In this document: piece by piece, positions 1 through 8,538 of the stretch | Layout: each line of letters opens with the position of its first letter | Position numbering within the stretch: position 1 is the first letter of the stretch | NCBI RefSeq assembly: GCF_003122485.1 | Contig: NZ_JRFU01000009.1 | Span: 33,719-97,718, forward strand | Length of the DNA: 64,000 bases | Reading direction: 5' to 3' | Source: Eubacterium ramulus | GTDB taxonomy: Bacteria; Bacillota; Clostridia; Lachnospirales; Lachnospiraceae | The notes under the pieces: generated by a model | Database searches by the model: none | What the model was told of the DNA's origin: nothing | The model's input: only the letters and a program-made list of their open reading frames with translations | Made by a program: the position numbers and the translations under genes

Positions 1-385
1 TGGCAAGGAAGTCATCGATGATCAGAACGTGATCTGTCTCATCAATCTGTTCAGCAGAAAGTGTTAATTCATAGCTGGTTCCCTTGGTAAAAGAAGTTAC
101 CATTGTCTGATAAAGATTTTTGTTCAGTACTTTGGATGGCTGCTTTTTCAGGATCACCATTGGGATTCCCATTTCGATGGCTGTTGTAAGGGCAGGAGCA
201 ATACCTGAACTTTCAATGGTGACAACCTTTGTAATTCCCTGACCTGCAAAATGTGCGGCGAAATCTTTTCCGATCTCTTTCATCAGAAATGGATCAACCT
301 TGTGATTGATAAAACTGTCCACCTTTAAAATATCTTCATTAACGGCAACGCCGTCTGTCTTAATCTTTTCTTCCAGTAACTGCAT
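1..385 (-). CDS. xpt: Xanthine phosphoribosyltransferase, 5' part (runs off the window)
   Basis: This purine salvage enzyme converts xanthine and PRPP to XMP in the cytoplasm. The 128 visible residues match the N-terminal two thirds of the Xpt family: an early [12 protein letters not shown] segment, [11 protein letters not shown] around residues 55-65, and the PRPP-binding stretch LIIDDFLA at 121-128, where the window ends. The ATG at 383-385 follows a good ribosome binding site (ggagga on the minus strand). No purine riboswitch aptamer is recognisable in the short leader, although Firmicutes xpt genes often carry one. It is transcribed divergently from rlmH. Confidence 0.95.
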   Translation of the reverse strand, partial: MQLLEEKIKTDGVAVNEDILKVDSFINHKVDPFLMKEIGKDFAAHFAGQGITKVVTIESSGIAPALTTAIEMGIPMVILKKQPSKVLNKNLYQTMVTSFTKGTSYELTLSAEQIDETDHVLIIDDFLA

Positions 386-407
386 GATATTCCTCCACTA
401 TGTTTTC

Positions 408-443
408 ACCGGAACGTCCGGTCAATAATTTAAAGCTATTATA
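408..443 (-). promoter_or_regulatory. xpt promoter -10 and 5'-leader hairpin
   Basis: On the minus strand a TATAAT -10 lies at 438-443 (plus-strand attata); its -35 is T-rich and poor. Just downstream, inside the predicted leader, is a GC-rich 6-bp stem with a 3-nt loop at 408-422 (ACCGGA/TCCGGT). The hairpin would sit near the 5' end of the message and might stabilise it. It does not look like a purine aptamer. Confidence 0.45.
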
Positions 444-514
444 GCACATATTTTTTACATAAAAAAGACTCTCCATTACTTTTTTCTATGTTTTTAAAAT
501 TCTGTTATTTTTTC

Positions 515-543
515 TTTACAGAAATTTCACCTTGTGAAATAAT
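515..543 (+). promoter_or_regulatory. rlmH promoter
   Basis: A -35 TTTACA at 515-520 and a -10 AATAAT at 538-543 are separated by exactly 17 bp, each matching the sigma-A consensus at 5 of 6 positions. The expected start of transcription is about 549-551, which coincides with the rlmH start codon at 550. Confidence 0.6.
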
Positions 544-549
544 AGCCGT

Positions 550-1029
550 ATGAATATTACAATTTATACCGTAGGGAAAATCAAAGAAAAATTTTACCGT
601 CAGGCGATTGAAGAATACGAAAAACGTCTGGGACGGTACTGCAAACTGAAAATCGTGGAAGTGTCGGATGAGAAGACACCGGATCATGCCAGCGATACAG
701 AAACCAGACAGATTAAAGATAAGGAAGGAGAACGTCTGCTCCGTCAGATCAAGGACGGAACGTATCTGATCGCACTGGCAATTCAGGGGAAAAAGCTGGA
801 TTCGGTTGCTTTTTCTGAAAAAATCGCATCTTTGGGTTTGCATGGAACCAGTGATATCGGATTTGTGATCGGCGGATCTTTGGGGCTGTCGGATGCAGTG
901 ATCAATCGGGCAGATTATTTATTGAGCTTTTCGTACATGACATTTCCGCATCAGCTTATGCGTGTGATTTTGTTAGAGCAGGTGTATCGGGCATATCGGA
1001 TCATGTCGAACGAGCCGTATCACAAATAG
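550..1029 (+). CDS. rlmH: 23S rRNA (pseudouridine1915-N3)-methyltransferase RlmH
   Basis: RlmH is a SPOUT-class methyltransferase that uses SAM to methylate pseudouridine 1915 in helix 69 of 23S rRNA, acting on assembled 70S ribosomes. The protein is 159 residues, the usual length. It carries the trefoil-knot glycine loop IGGSLGL at 107-113, [11 protein letters not shown] at 128-138 and the characteristic C-terminal YHK at 157-159. The N-terminus [16 protein letters not shown] aligns with the family start, so the ATG at 550 is secure. There is no Shine-Dalgarno sequence before it; the upstream promoter suggests a leaderless message. Confidence 0.96.
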   Translation: MNITIYTVGKIKEKFYRQAIEEYEKRLGRYCKLKIVEVSDEKTPDHASDTETRQIKDKEGERLLRQIKDGTYLIALAIQGKKLDSVAFSEKIASLGLHGTSDIGFVIGGSLGLSDAVINRADYLLSFSYMTFPHQLMRVILLEQVYRAYRIMSNEPYHK

Positions 1030-1103
1030 TGATCAGATCATAAGCAAAGGCTTGGAAAAATCACACAGTTTTTGAATTGTGCAGAAAATAACGCACACAG
1101 TTA

Positions 1104-1131
1104 TCATAGCATATGATTTTGACCATATATT
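1104..1131 (+). promoter_or_regulatory. Possible sigma-E type promoter for yqfC
   Basis: TCATAGC at 1104-1110, a 13-bp spacer and CATATATT at 1124-1131 resemble the sporulation sigma-E consensus (TCATATT / CATACAAT). In Bacillus yqfC-yqfD is under sigma-E control, so the match is in the expected place. The predicted transcription start falls at or next to the yqfC ATG at 1137, which also lacks a ribosome binding site. Confidence 0.4.
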
Positions 1132-1136
1132 GAATT

Positions 1137-1418
1137 ATGAAGAAAAAGAAAAAACATATGCTTGTAAAATCGGTGACGGATCGGTTAGAACTGCCAAAGG
1201 ATATGATGTTTGGTGTGCCGATCCTGACCATTACCGGTCAGAACGACCTGACCGTGGAAAATTATAAAGGAATTTTGGAATACCGGGAAGATAAGATCCG
1301 GCTTTCTCTGAAACAGGGGCAGGTGGAGATCTGCGGAACGCATCTGAAAATTGAATACTATACCGGCGAGGACATGAAAATCAGCGGACAGATCGATAAA
1401 CTGGAATATGGCAGATAG
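1137..1418 (+). CDS. yqfC: Sporulation protein YqfC
   Basis: YqfC is a small conserved protein of endospore formers, expressed in the mother cell in Bacillus; its biochemical role is unknown. The 93 residues show the family pattern: a basic N-terminus, then LELPKDMMFGVPILTITGQ, VENYKGILEY and a C-terminal ISGQIDKLEY. It is followed after 14 bases by yqfD, the invariant partner. The start at 1137 is chosen because homologues begin with a similar lysine-rich stretch; an ATG at 1158 is the alternative. Neither has a convincing Shine-Dalgarno sequence. Confidence 0.85.
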   Translation: MKKKKKHMLVKSVTDRLELPKDMMFGVPILTITGQNDLTVENYKGILEYREDKIRLSLKQGQVEICGTHLKIEYYTGEDMKISGQIDKLEYGR

Positions 1419-1432
1419 GGAGCGATGCGTCA

Positions 1433-2686
1433 GTGCTGAAATTTATCAAATTTTTTCGTGGCTATTTGTATGTGAGGCTGACCGGGTATTCGCCGGAACG
1501 CTTTTTTAACCTTTGTGGGAATGCAGGGATCATTCTGTGGGAACTTCACCGGGAGGAGACGGGGTATGTTTTCTGCATCAGTCTGCGGGCATTTCGCCGT
1601 CTGAAACCAATGCTGAGAAAAAGTGGGACACAGATCCGGATTTTAAAACGGGTGGGACTGCCATTTTTGTTGTTTCGCTACCGGAAGCATCGTTTTTTTG
1701 CGATTGGTATTCTGGCAGCGTTTTTGTTCCTGATGGTTATGTCACGCTTTGTCTGGTCGGTGGAAATATCCGGCAATTATCAGTATTCCACGCAGCTTCT
1801 GACAAAATTTCTGGCAGAGGAGCAGATCGGGTATGGCGTGCGAAAGCGTGAGATTGACTGTGGAAATGCAGAAGTACTGCTTCGAAATCATTTTCCGGAT
1901 ATTACCTGGGTGTCGGTGCGGCTTTCTGGAACAAAGCTGTATGTAGCGGTACAGGAGCGGCTTCCTGCAGGAAATGCAGAGGAGGAACCAGCACTTGTGG
2001 CATCGGATCTGGTAACAGAAGTGGCCGGAGAGGTGACTTCGGTACTGGTGCGCCGTGGAACGGCACTGGTGCAGGCAGGAGATGAAGTGGAAGCTGGAAC
2101 GGTGGTCGTATCCGGCATGATCCCGATTCAGGATGACAGTGGGGAAACCGTTTCTTATGATCTGTGTGCGGCTGATGCGGATGTGACGATCCATACGATA
2201 CTTCCCTATGAAGACCATTTTTCTGCAAAAAAGCAGGTGCGCGAGCAGATTGGAAAGGCGAAATATGGAATTGGAGTGCTGACAGGAGACGGTCAGCTGA
2301 ATCTGTTCTGGCAGCAAAAGGCACAGACGGGATGTATCCGTATTTATCGGCAGATTTGTCTTGGCAGGGATTTTTATCTGCCATTTACCCTGGTGACGGA
2401 GCGTCTGTGGCAGTATGAAAACAACGAAACAGACCGCACAGAAGCAGAAATTAAGCGGATTGCACAGGAAAAACTGGATAATTATATCCAAAAATTAGAA
2501 AAAAATGCTATTCAAATATTGTCGAATAGTGTTATTATAGAAAAGAATGCCACAGAAGTATCTGTGCATGGGACTCTGGATGCGATGGTGACAGTGAGTC
2601 GCAGAACAGAGATTGAAAACACGAAGACACAGGAAGGAACTGACAAATATGGAATTGACACAACAGTTGTTGGACATTCCGATTGA
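1433..2686 (+). CDS. yqfD: Sporulation membrane protein YqfD
   Basis: YqfD is the stage IV sporulation partner of YqfC, a mother-cell membrane protein needed for efficient spore formation in Bacillus. The 417 residues contain the N-terminal family signature GYLYVRLTGYSPERFFNL, a basic region and one membrane segment around residues 87-110 (RFFAIGILAAFLFLMVMSRF), followed by a large extracytoplasmic region starting with VEISGNY. The start is GTG at 1433 with agggag ten bases upstream. Its 3' end overlaps phoH by 38 bases, so translation is probably coupled. Confidence 0.88.
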   Translation: MLKFIKFFRGYLYVRLTGYSPERFFNLCGNAGIILWELHREETGYVFCISLRAFRRLKPMLRKSGTQIRILKRVGLPFLLFRYRKHRFFAIGILAAFLFLMVMSRFVWSVEISGNYQYSTQLLTKFLAEEQIGYGVRKREIDCGNAEVLLRNHFPDITWVSVRLSGTKLYVAVQERLPAGNAEEEPALVASDLVTEVAGEVTSVLVRRGTALVQAGDEVEAGTVVVSGMIPIQDDSGETVSYDLCAADADVTIHTILPYEDHFSAKKQVREQIGKAKYGIGVLTGDGQLNLFWQQKAQTGCIRIYRQICLGRDFYLPFTLVTERLWQYENNETDRTEAEIKRIAQEKLDNYIQKLEKNAIQILSNSVIIEKNATEVSVHGTLDAMVTVSRRTEIENTKTQEGTDKYGIDTTVVGHSD

Positions 2687-3668
2687 ACATATGTCAAATG
2701 TATTCGGAAAGTTTGATGCCTGGCTGAAACAGATTGAAAAATATCTGCAGGTCACAATGGTTGTTCGTGATGGAAGCCTGAAAATTATGGGTGAGGACAA
2801 AAACGTGGAAGCGGCGCAGAAAGTCCTTACGGAATTACTTGCCATGTCGCAGCGCGGCAATGACATTACCGAGCAGACCGTTACTTATGCATTGGAAATG
2901 TGCGGCTGCAGAAAGAATCCACTGCTGGAGGCAGACAGTGAAGTTATCTGTCATACTGTGCAGGGAAAACCGGTAAAACCAAAGACATTGGGACAAAAAG
3001 ATTATGTAGATCAGATCCGTGATAAAATGATCGTATTCGGAATCGGACCGGCGGGAACCGGAAAGACCTATCTGGCAATGGCGATGGCGATCACCGCATT
3101 TAAAAATGAAGAAGTAAGCCGTATCATTCTGACACGCCCGGCAATCGAAGCCGGTGAAAAACTGGGCTTTCTTCCGGGAGATCTGCAAAGCAAGATCGAT
3201 CCGTATTTAAGACCGTTATATGATGCGTTATATCAGATCATGGGTGCGGAGAGTTTTATCAAAAATCAGGAAAAAGGTCTGATCGAGGTGGCACCGCTTG
3301 CCTACATGCGTGGTCGTACACTGGATAATGCATTTATCATTCTGGATGAGGCTCAGAATACGACACCGGCACAGATGAAAATGTTTCTGACGCGTATCGG
3401 TTTTGGCTCAAAAGTGGTCGTAACCGGTGATGCATCTCAGAAGGATCTGGCACCGGGGGTGAAATCCGGTCTGGATGTTGCCATGAGAGTATTGAAAAAT
3501 GTGGATGATATTGCATTTTGCAAGCTGACCAGTCAGGACGTTGTGCGTCATCCTCTGGTTCAGAAAATCGTAAAAGCGTACGATGAATATGAGAGTGCAC
3601 AGCAGAGAAAAGAAAAGAATGCACGCCAGAATAAGAAAGAAAGCAGAGGACGACGCAATGACAATTAA
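2649..3668 (+). CDS. phoH: PhoH family ATPase
   Basis: PhoH-family proteins are cytoplasmic P-loop ATPases related to the helicase motor of superfamily 1 and are linked to RNA metabolism; the gene is habitually next to ybeY. The 339-residue product has the Walker A motif GPAGTGKT at 133-140, the Walker B IILDEAQN, and the GDASQKDL segment near the end. The N-terminal part resembles a KH-like region. The ATG at 2649 follows aggaagg; the open frame extends 12 codons further upstream inside yqfD but without a better start. It overlaps ybeY by 11 bases. Confidence 0.93.
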   Translation: MELTQQLLDIPIEHMSNVFGKFDAWLKQIEKYLQVTMVVRDGSLKIMGEDKNVEAAQKVLTELLAMSQRGNDITEQTVTYALEMCGCRKNPLLEADSEVICHTVQGKPVKPKTLGQKDYVDQIRDKMIVFGIGPAGTGKTYLAMAMAITAFKNEEVSRIILTRPAIEAGEKLGFLPGDLQSKIDPYLRPLYDALYQIMGAESFIKNQEKGLIEVAPLAYMRGRTLDNAFIILDEAQNTTPAQMKMFLTRIGFGSKVVVTGDASQKDLAPGVKSGLDVAMRVLKNVDDIAFCKLTSQDVVRHPLVQKIVKAYDEYESAQQRKEKNARQNKKESRGRRNDN

Positions 3669-4155
3669 TATTATCTGTGAAACGGCGCCGGGTTTTTCTT
3701 TTCATTATAAAAAACTGGCGAAGGATGTGATCGTGCAGTCACTGGATACGGAAGGTTTTCCATATGAGGCGGAAGTAAATCTGACACTGGTGGATAAGGA
3801 TCGGATTCATGAGATCAACCGCGAGATGAGACAGATTGACCGACCGACGGATGTGTTGTCTTTTCCGATGATCGAATATGCCGAGCCGGCAGATTTCGAC
3901 GGAGTGGAACATCAGTTTGACGACTGCGTGAATCCGGACACAGAGGAAGTTCTGTTGGGAGATATTGTTATCTGTGTAGAGAGTGTCTATGAACAGGCGG
4001 AAGAATACGGTCACAGTGTAAAGCGGGAGTATGCATTCCTGATCACACACAGTATGCTGCACCTGATGGGGTATGACCACATGGTTCCGGAGGAGGCAGA
4101 AGTAATGGAGGAGCATCAGCGCAGGATTTTGGATGTGCTGAAAATCAAGAGATAA
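3658..4155 (+). CDS. ybeY: Endoribonuclease YbeY (rRNA maturation factor)
   Basis: YbeY is a zinc-dependent single-strand endoribonuclease needed for 16S rRNA 3'-end maturation and ribosome quality control. The 165-residue product ends with the zinc-binding signature: H131, H135 and H141 in HSMLHLMGYDH (131-141). The family's NREMRQIDRPTDVLSFP is also present. The usual glycine after the first histidine is a serine here. The start at 3658 overlaps the end of phoH and follows agagga; the longer open frame from 3583 is just phoH sequence read in another frame. Confidence 0.94.
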   Translation: MTINIICETAPGFSFHYKKLAKDVIVQSLDTEGFPYEAEVNLTLVDKDRIHEINREMRQIDRPTDVLSFPMIEYAEPADFDGVEHQFDDCVNPDTEEVLLGDIVICVESVYEQAEEYGHSVKREYAFLITHSMLHLMGYDHMVPEEAEVMEEHQRRILDVLKIKR

Positions 4156-4176
4156 ATAAGAAAGAGGAGCAGGATT

Positions 4177-5289
4177 ATGAAGAAAGCATTTGTATGGGTA
4201 ATGATGGGGATTCTGGCAGTGTCAATGCTGGCAGGCTGCGGAAAGAAAGAGACTGAGCCTGTGATCTCTCAGCCGGTGGAAGAATCTGTAGCTGAGCCGG
4301 AACCGGAACCGGAGGAGCCGAAAACTCCGGAAGGAATGGCACGCAGTTATCTGACCGGAGAATGGATCGATGAGAACATTGCAGCGCAGCGGCCGGTGGC
4401 AGTCATGCTTGGTAATACGAAGATCGCTACGCCACAATATGGCATTACAGATGCAGATGTGATCTATGAGTCTGCTGTAGAAGGTCAGGAGACACGTCTG
4501 ATGGGCATTTTTCAGGATTATGCGAATCTGGAAAAAGTAATGTCCATTCGAAGCTGCCGTCATTATTATGTACACTGGGCACTGGAGTTTGATGCAATCT
4601 ATGCCCATTATGGACAGGCAAAATATGCGGTAGAGCTGTTGTCACAGGATTATGTCAACAATCTGTCCGGTCTGGACGGAAGTCTGGAAGGAACGATGTA
4701 CAAACGTGATTCCGGCAGAAAGGCACCGCACAATGCCTATACGACCGGAGAAGGCATTGTAGCCGGAATCCAGACCAAGGGATATGAGACAAAACATGCT
4801 TCTGATTATACCGGACATTATAAATTTAATGAAGATGACAGTACACAGATCGAGCTGACAAACGGACAGGATGCGGCAGTGATTGCACCGGGATATCTGG
4901 TAAATAAACCATGGTTTGTGTATGACAGTGAGACTGGTCTGTACAAACGTTTCCAGAACGGGGAAGCACAGACAGATGGCAATAACGGTGAACAGGTTGC
5001 TGTAAAAAATGTGATCATTCAGATCTGCGGCTGGAGTCGTATGAGCAATGATGACGAATATCTGGATATGGAGACTATGGCAGGCGGAAATGGTTATTAT
5101 ATTACAAATGGAAAAGCGATTCCGGTTACCTGGTCCAAAGATTCCCTTCAGGCTCCGACCAGATATTTTGATGCGGATGGAAATGAAATTACATTAAATC
5201 AGGGAAAAACATGGGTATGTGTGACAGAAGATACCTATGCAGATAAGATCGCTTTCTATGCAAGCGAAGAAGAGTATGCAGATCGATAA
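4177..5289 (+). CDS. DUF3048 (YerB-like) lipoprotein
   Basis: This is a predicted lipoprotein of the DUF3048/YerB family, whose function is unknown. A signal peptide ends in the lipobox LAGC with C21 as the lipidated cysteine. A glutamate/proline-rich linker (residues 27-50) tethers the domain, which begins RPVAVMLGNTKIATPQYG and includes ARYG-like AHYGQAKYA and DSGRKAPHNAYT. The C-terminal part has the typical GNGYYITNGKAIPVTWSK. The 370-residue length is normal. It starts 21 bases after ybeY behind aaagagg and probably belongs to the same operon. Confidence 0.85.
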   Translation: MKKAFVWVMMGILAVSMLAGCGKKETEPVISQPVEESVAEPEPEPEEPKTPEGMARSYLTGEWIDENIAAQRPVAVMLGNTKIATPQYGITDADVIYESAVEGQETRLMGIFQDYANLEKVMSIRSCRHYYVHWALEFDAIYAHYGQAKYAVELLSQDYVNNLSGLDGSLEGTMYKRDSGRKAPHNAYTTGEGIVAGIQTKGYETKHASDYTGHYKFNEDDSTQIELTNGQDAAVIAPGYLVNKPWFVYDSETGLYKRFQNGEAQTDGNNGEQVAVKNVIIQICGWSRMSNDDEYLDMETMAGGNGYYITNGKAIPVTWSKDSLQAPTRYFDADGNEITLNQGKTWVCVTEDTYADKIAFYASEEEYADR

Positions 5290-5336
5290 GCTACTTAAAA
5301 ACCAATACTGCCCCTGGCAGGAGAAGAGGTTACTAA

Positions 5337-6995
5337 ATGAGTAAGAAGAAAAATGATACAAGTTTTTTGGTGCAGGGATCGATCCTTGCCATAGCATCGC
5401 TGGTCAGCAGGGTAATCGGTCTGGTGTACCGTATTCCACTGACTGCGATCATCGGAGATCACGGAAATGATTATTACAGTTGTGCGTATGAGATCTACAG
5501 TCTGTTGCTGCTGATCTCATCCTATAGTCTGCCGATGGCGGTTTCCAAGATGGTTTCTGCACGTATTTCAAACGGTGAACGGCAGAATGCCTACCGTGTA
5601 TTCAAGGGCGCCATGCTGTTTGCTGCTATTACAGGAACAATTGCCTGTGTGATCGTATTTTTCGGTGCGGAAGAACTGACACGGCTGTTTCAGACGCCGC
5701 TGGGTGTATATGCCCTGCAGGTACTGGCACCAACGCTGATCATCGTTGCGGTATTAGGTGTATTCCGTGGATTTTTCCAGGGAATGGGAACGATGATTCC
5801 AAGTGCTGTTTCACAGATTATTGAACAGATCGTGAATGCGGTTGTCAGTGTAGGTGCAGCGTATGTGCTGTTTGCTTACGGAAAAAGAATCGCAACGGTT
5901 CTTGGAAGTAAAGAACATTATGACGCGGCTTATGGTGCGGCCGGCGGAACACTGGGCACCAGTGCCGGCGCGTTTTTCGGATTAGTATTTATCCTTTTTG
6001 TATTTTCTATGTTTATGCCAAAATACAAAAAAGCGATGAAGCGTGAGCGAAAGATCGGACACAAAGAGCCGGAATCTTACCGCAATATTTTCCGTATTCT
6101 GATCGGAACCATTGTACCGGTACTTTTAAGTACAACCATTTACAATCTGGTTTCCATCGTGGATCAGTGGCTGTTTAAAAACATTGCAACGATGCAGGGA
6201 TATTCTGCAACGAATGTATCTGAATGGTGGGGTATTTTCTCCGGAAAATACCGTGTTCTGACCAATGTGCCGATTTCAATCTCTACGGCGTTGGCAGCTT
6301 CCTGTGTTCCGGCACTGGCAGCAGCTTTCGCTCAGAAAGATGATGCGCAGGTTCGCTCAAAAATCGGTATGTCCATGCGTTTTATCATGGTGGTTGCAAT
6401 GCCGTGTACCGCAGGCATTATGGTGCTGGCAGATCCGATCATTCAGCTTTTGTTCCCGGGGTCAAGTGCTTTGGCAGGACATTTGCTGCAGGCAGGTGGA
6501 ATCAGTGTTATTTTCTATTCTATTTCCACATTGTCTAATGCAGTATTACAGGGCATTGACCAGATGCATGTTCCGGTTCGTAATGCATCCATTGCACTGG
6601 TGCTTCATGCAGGTGTGATCGCTGTGGCAATGTTTGGCTTTGATCTGAAAATCTATGGTATCTGTATCGGAACCATTGCATTTTCACTGATCATGTGCAT
6701 TTTGAATGGATTGTCGGTACGAAAACATTCTGGCTTTAAACCGAATGTAGCCAAGACTTTTGTAAAACCGGCGATTGCATCCGTGATCATGGGTGTTGTG
6801 GTATATGCAGCATATTTTGTGGTGCATAAAGCATTACACAGCAATGCAATCGGAGTGGTTGTGGCTGTTCTGGTTGGTATGATCGTATATGCGGCAGCAT
6901 TGTTACTGATCAAGGGACTGACTGAAGAAGAACTGCATAGCTTCCCGAAGGGTGAGCTGATTATCTGGATTGCAAAGAAGTTCCATTTATTATAA
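5337..6995 (+). CDS. MOP-superfamily flippase (MurJ/YtgP/SpoVB-like)
   Basis: This integral membrane protein of 552 residues belongs to the polysaccharide biosynthesis branch of the MOP superfamily, which includes YtgP (a lipid II flippase in Bacillus) and SpoVB (spore cortex). The start LVQGSILAIASLVSRVIGLV, the motif GFFQGMGTMIPSAVSQIIEQ around residues 146-165, and at least twelve hydrophobic segments fit that family. A substrate of lipid-linked peptidoglycan precursor is inferred from the family. I cannot tell YtgP from SpoVB function by sequence alone. Confidence 0.88.
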   Translation: MSKKKNDTSFLVQGSILAIASLVSRVIGLVYRIPLTAIIGDHGNDYYSCAYEIYSLLLLISSYSLPMAVSKMVSARISNGERQNAYRVFKGAMLFAAITGTIACVIVFFGAEELTRLFQTPLGVYALQVLAPTLIIVAVLGVFRGFFQGMGTMIPSAVSQIIEQIVNAVVSVGAAYVLFAYGKRIATVLGSKEHYDAAYGAAGGTLGTSAGAFFGLVFILFVFSMFMPKYKKAMKRERKIGHKEPESYRNIFRILIGTIVPVLLSTTIYNLVSIVDQWLFKNIATMQGYSATNVSEWWGIFSGKYRVLTNVPISISTALAASCVPALAAAFAQKDDAQVRSKIGMSMRFIMVVAMPCTAGIMVLADPIIQLLFPGSSALAGHLLQAGGISVIFYSISTLSNAVLQGIDQMHVPVRNASIALVLHAGVIAVAMFGFDLKIYGICIGTIAFSLIMCILNGLSVRKHSGFKPNVAKTFVKPAIASVIMGVVVYAAYFVVHKALHSNAIGVVVAVLVGMIVYAAALLLIKGLTEEELHSFPKGELIIWIAKKFHLL

Positions 6996-7023
6996 AATAA
7001 TTGGCAAGAATGATTTCATTGAA

Positions 7024-7057
7024 ATCCATATAAGTTTATTGCTTATGGGTTTTTATG
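7024..7057 (+). terminator. Probable rho-independent terminator after the flippase gene
   Basis: An imperfect stem, atccatataag against cttatgggt, with one bulged base and a short loop, is followed by a T-rich run at 7050-7055. It separates the yqfC-flippase unit from the BofC-like gene. Confidence 0.5.
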
Positions 7058-7122
7058 TATAAAAGCTTAAATTGAATAAAAAAAGAAGAAATGTGAATAC
7101 TACGAAAAAAGGAGTTTTATTT

Positions 7123-7551
7123 ATGATGAAACAGACACGTATGATTCGCATTTCTTTTTTTATTGTAACAGCGCTGATCATCGGTGCTTTCTGGGGCGGA
7201 TTTTATTTTGGCGGAAGCTTAAGCGGCAACGCGGATTCCGGAATACAGATCGCATCGGTGGAAGATCAGGCACAGGAAGCTGCCAATGAAAATGCGGATG
7301 GAAAAAAAGAAAACACTGTGGCAAAACAGGAGACTGTGGAGAGTATGAAGGCACTTTCCGAGGAAAAATATTACCTGAAGGCATCTGGAGAATATTTATC
7401 TGTTTATTTTTCAGATACAGACCGTCTGTATTTTGAGACAAGCCTGAAAGTGAGTGATCTGCCGGAAAAACTGCGAAAAAATGCGATCAATGGAATCAAG
7501 TTTACCAGTCTTGAGAATCTGTATAGTTTTCTTGAAAATTATTCGAGTTAA
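7123..7551 (+). CDS. Membrane-anchored protein with BofC-like C-terminal domain
   Basis: The 142-residue product has a short basic N-terminus, one membrane segment (about residues 8-30), a polar glutamate/alanine-rich linker, and a C-terminal region of about 65 residues. That region runs YYLKASGEYLSVYF, then KVSDLPEKLR, then GIKFTSLENLYSFLENYSS. The pattern resembles the C-terminal domain of BofC, the Bacillus intercompartmental inhibitor of SpoIVB in sigma-K checkpoint signalling. The function here is an inference from that resemblance. The ATG at 7123 is preferred because ggag lies 8 bases upstream; a TTG at 7072 has no ribosome binding site. Confidence 0.6.
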   Translation: MMKQTRMIRISFFIVTALIIGAFWGGFYFGGSLSGNADSGIQIASVEDQAQEAANENADGKKENTVAKQETVESMKALSEEKYYLKASGEYLSVYFSDTDRLYFETSLKVSDLPEKLRKNAINGIKFTSLENLYSFLENYSS

Positions 7552-7576
7552 ACGGGTTCCAAAAAGTAAAAGCTTG

Positions 7577-7620
7577 TGCTATACTGAACAAAAGTGGGTC
7601 ATCAGGCAGATTGCCTGATG
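7577..7620 (+). promoter_or_regulatory. Extended -10 promoter and perfect 5'-leader hairpin
   Basis: TGcTATACT (7577-7585) is an extended -10 element. Transcription should begin near 7592. The short leader carries a perfect 9-bp stem with a 3-nt loop at 7600-7620 (catcaggca/tgcctgatg), only five bases before the ribosome binding site ggagg at 7626-7630. It lacks a U-tract, so it is not a terminator. Confidence 0.5.
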
Positions 7621-7638
7621 GATACGGAGGAAAAAAGT

Positions 7639-8526
7639 ATGGCAAGAGAAAATAAATTAAAAAAGGCAAGTCTGGGAACCAGATTTATGATTGGAATAGC
7701 CGTGATCTATCTGCTTTTTGGACTGGCAATGCTCTTTGTTCCGCAGTTTCAGGAACGCTATATTATTTATATTGCAGGACTGATCTTTCTGATCTGTGGT
7801 GTGATCATGATCGTGAAATATTTTATGGCAGCAAGCTATAATGATCTGGGGAATTATGGATTTTCCGGCGGTGTATTGTGTATTTTGCTTGGTATCTGCC
7901 TGTTGGTTCGTACACAGCAGATCGCAGGTTATCTGCCATTGTTTTTAGGTGTTTGTATTCTACTGACAGCGGTGATCAAATTGCAGAATGCCGTGGATTT
8001 AAAAAGCCTCAGGAATGGAGCATGGCTTTTGTTTCTGATCATTGCCCTGGCATTTCTGGCAGCAGCAATTTTAGTCATTTTAAATCCGGACGGGAAAGTA
8101 TTGCAGCACAGAGAGGTGCTGTATTACATATTGATCGCAGACGGTACGGTCAGCATCATCAGTCCGATTTATCTGATGTTTGCGATCCGTGCGGGAAAAC
8201 GGGCAAAACACAGTAATCGAAGAGAAAACGGAAAAGAAACAGATTCCGTTGAAACGGAAAAATATATAACAGAAGAATCCGGGGATAAGGAAAAAGCAGA
8301 AGTTTCTGAACAGAAAAAAGAAGAAAAGAAACATACCGATACCGTATCCAAAGGAAAAATATGGAAAAAGTCAGCGAAAAAGCATGCTTCTGAAAAAGAA
8401 GATGACTGGTATTATGATGAGGAAGATTCGGTACCGTCTGTAACAGAAAAACATACAGATGAGAAGGATACCATTGACCATATTTCTGAGGAAATTCTTG
8501 GATTTTTTGAAGATGAAGATAAATAA
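7639..8526 (+). CDS. DUF308 (HdeD-like) membrane protein with charged C-terminal tail
   Basis: This 295-residue protein has six predicted membrane helices in residues 15-185 arranged as the short repeated helices of the DUF308/HdeD family. These proteins have no established function in Firmicutes. The last 100 residues are cytoplasmic in style: lysine/glutamate-rich, low complexity, ending in acidic GFFEDEDK. The ATG at 7639 follows ggagg with ideal spacing; a GTG further upstream at 7594 would translate the leader hairpin and is less likely. The next gene follows after 12 bases. Confidence 0.72.
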   Translation: MARENKLKKASLGTRFMIGIAVIYLLFGLAMLFVPQFQERYIIYIAGLIFLICGVIMIVKYFMAASYNDLGNYGFSGGVLCILLGICLLVRTQQIAGYLPLFLGVCILLTAVIKLQNAVDLKSLRNGAWLLFLIIALAFLAAAILVILNPDGKVLQHREVLYYILIADGTVSIISPIYLMFAIRAGKRAKHSNRRENGKETDSVETEKYITEESGDKEKAEVSEQKKEEKKHTDTVSKGKIWKKSAKKHASEKEDDWYYDEEDSVPSVTEKHTDEKDTIDHISEEILGFFEDEDK

Positions 8527-8538
8527 AAGGAGTTTTGA

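Noticed and set aside
386..480. Purine riboswitch upstream of xpt
   Set aside because: The leader is too short and shows only a 6-bp hairpin; no three-way junction or conserved aptamer core is seen.
1742..2491. Long minus-strand open frame (249 codons) inside yqfD
   Set aside because: It is antisense to a secure gene, has Arg/His/Ser/Cys-rich composition and no ribosome binding site.
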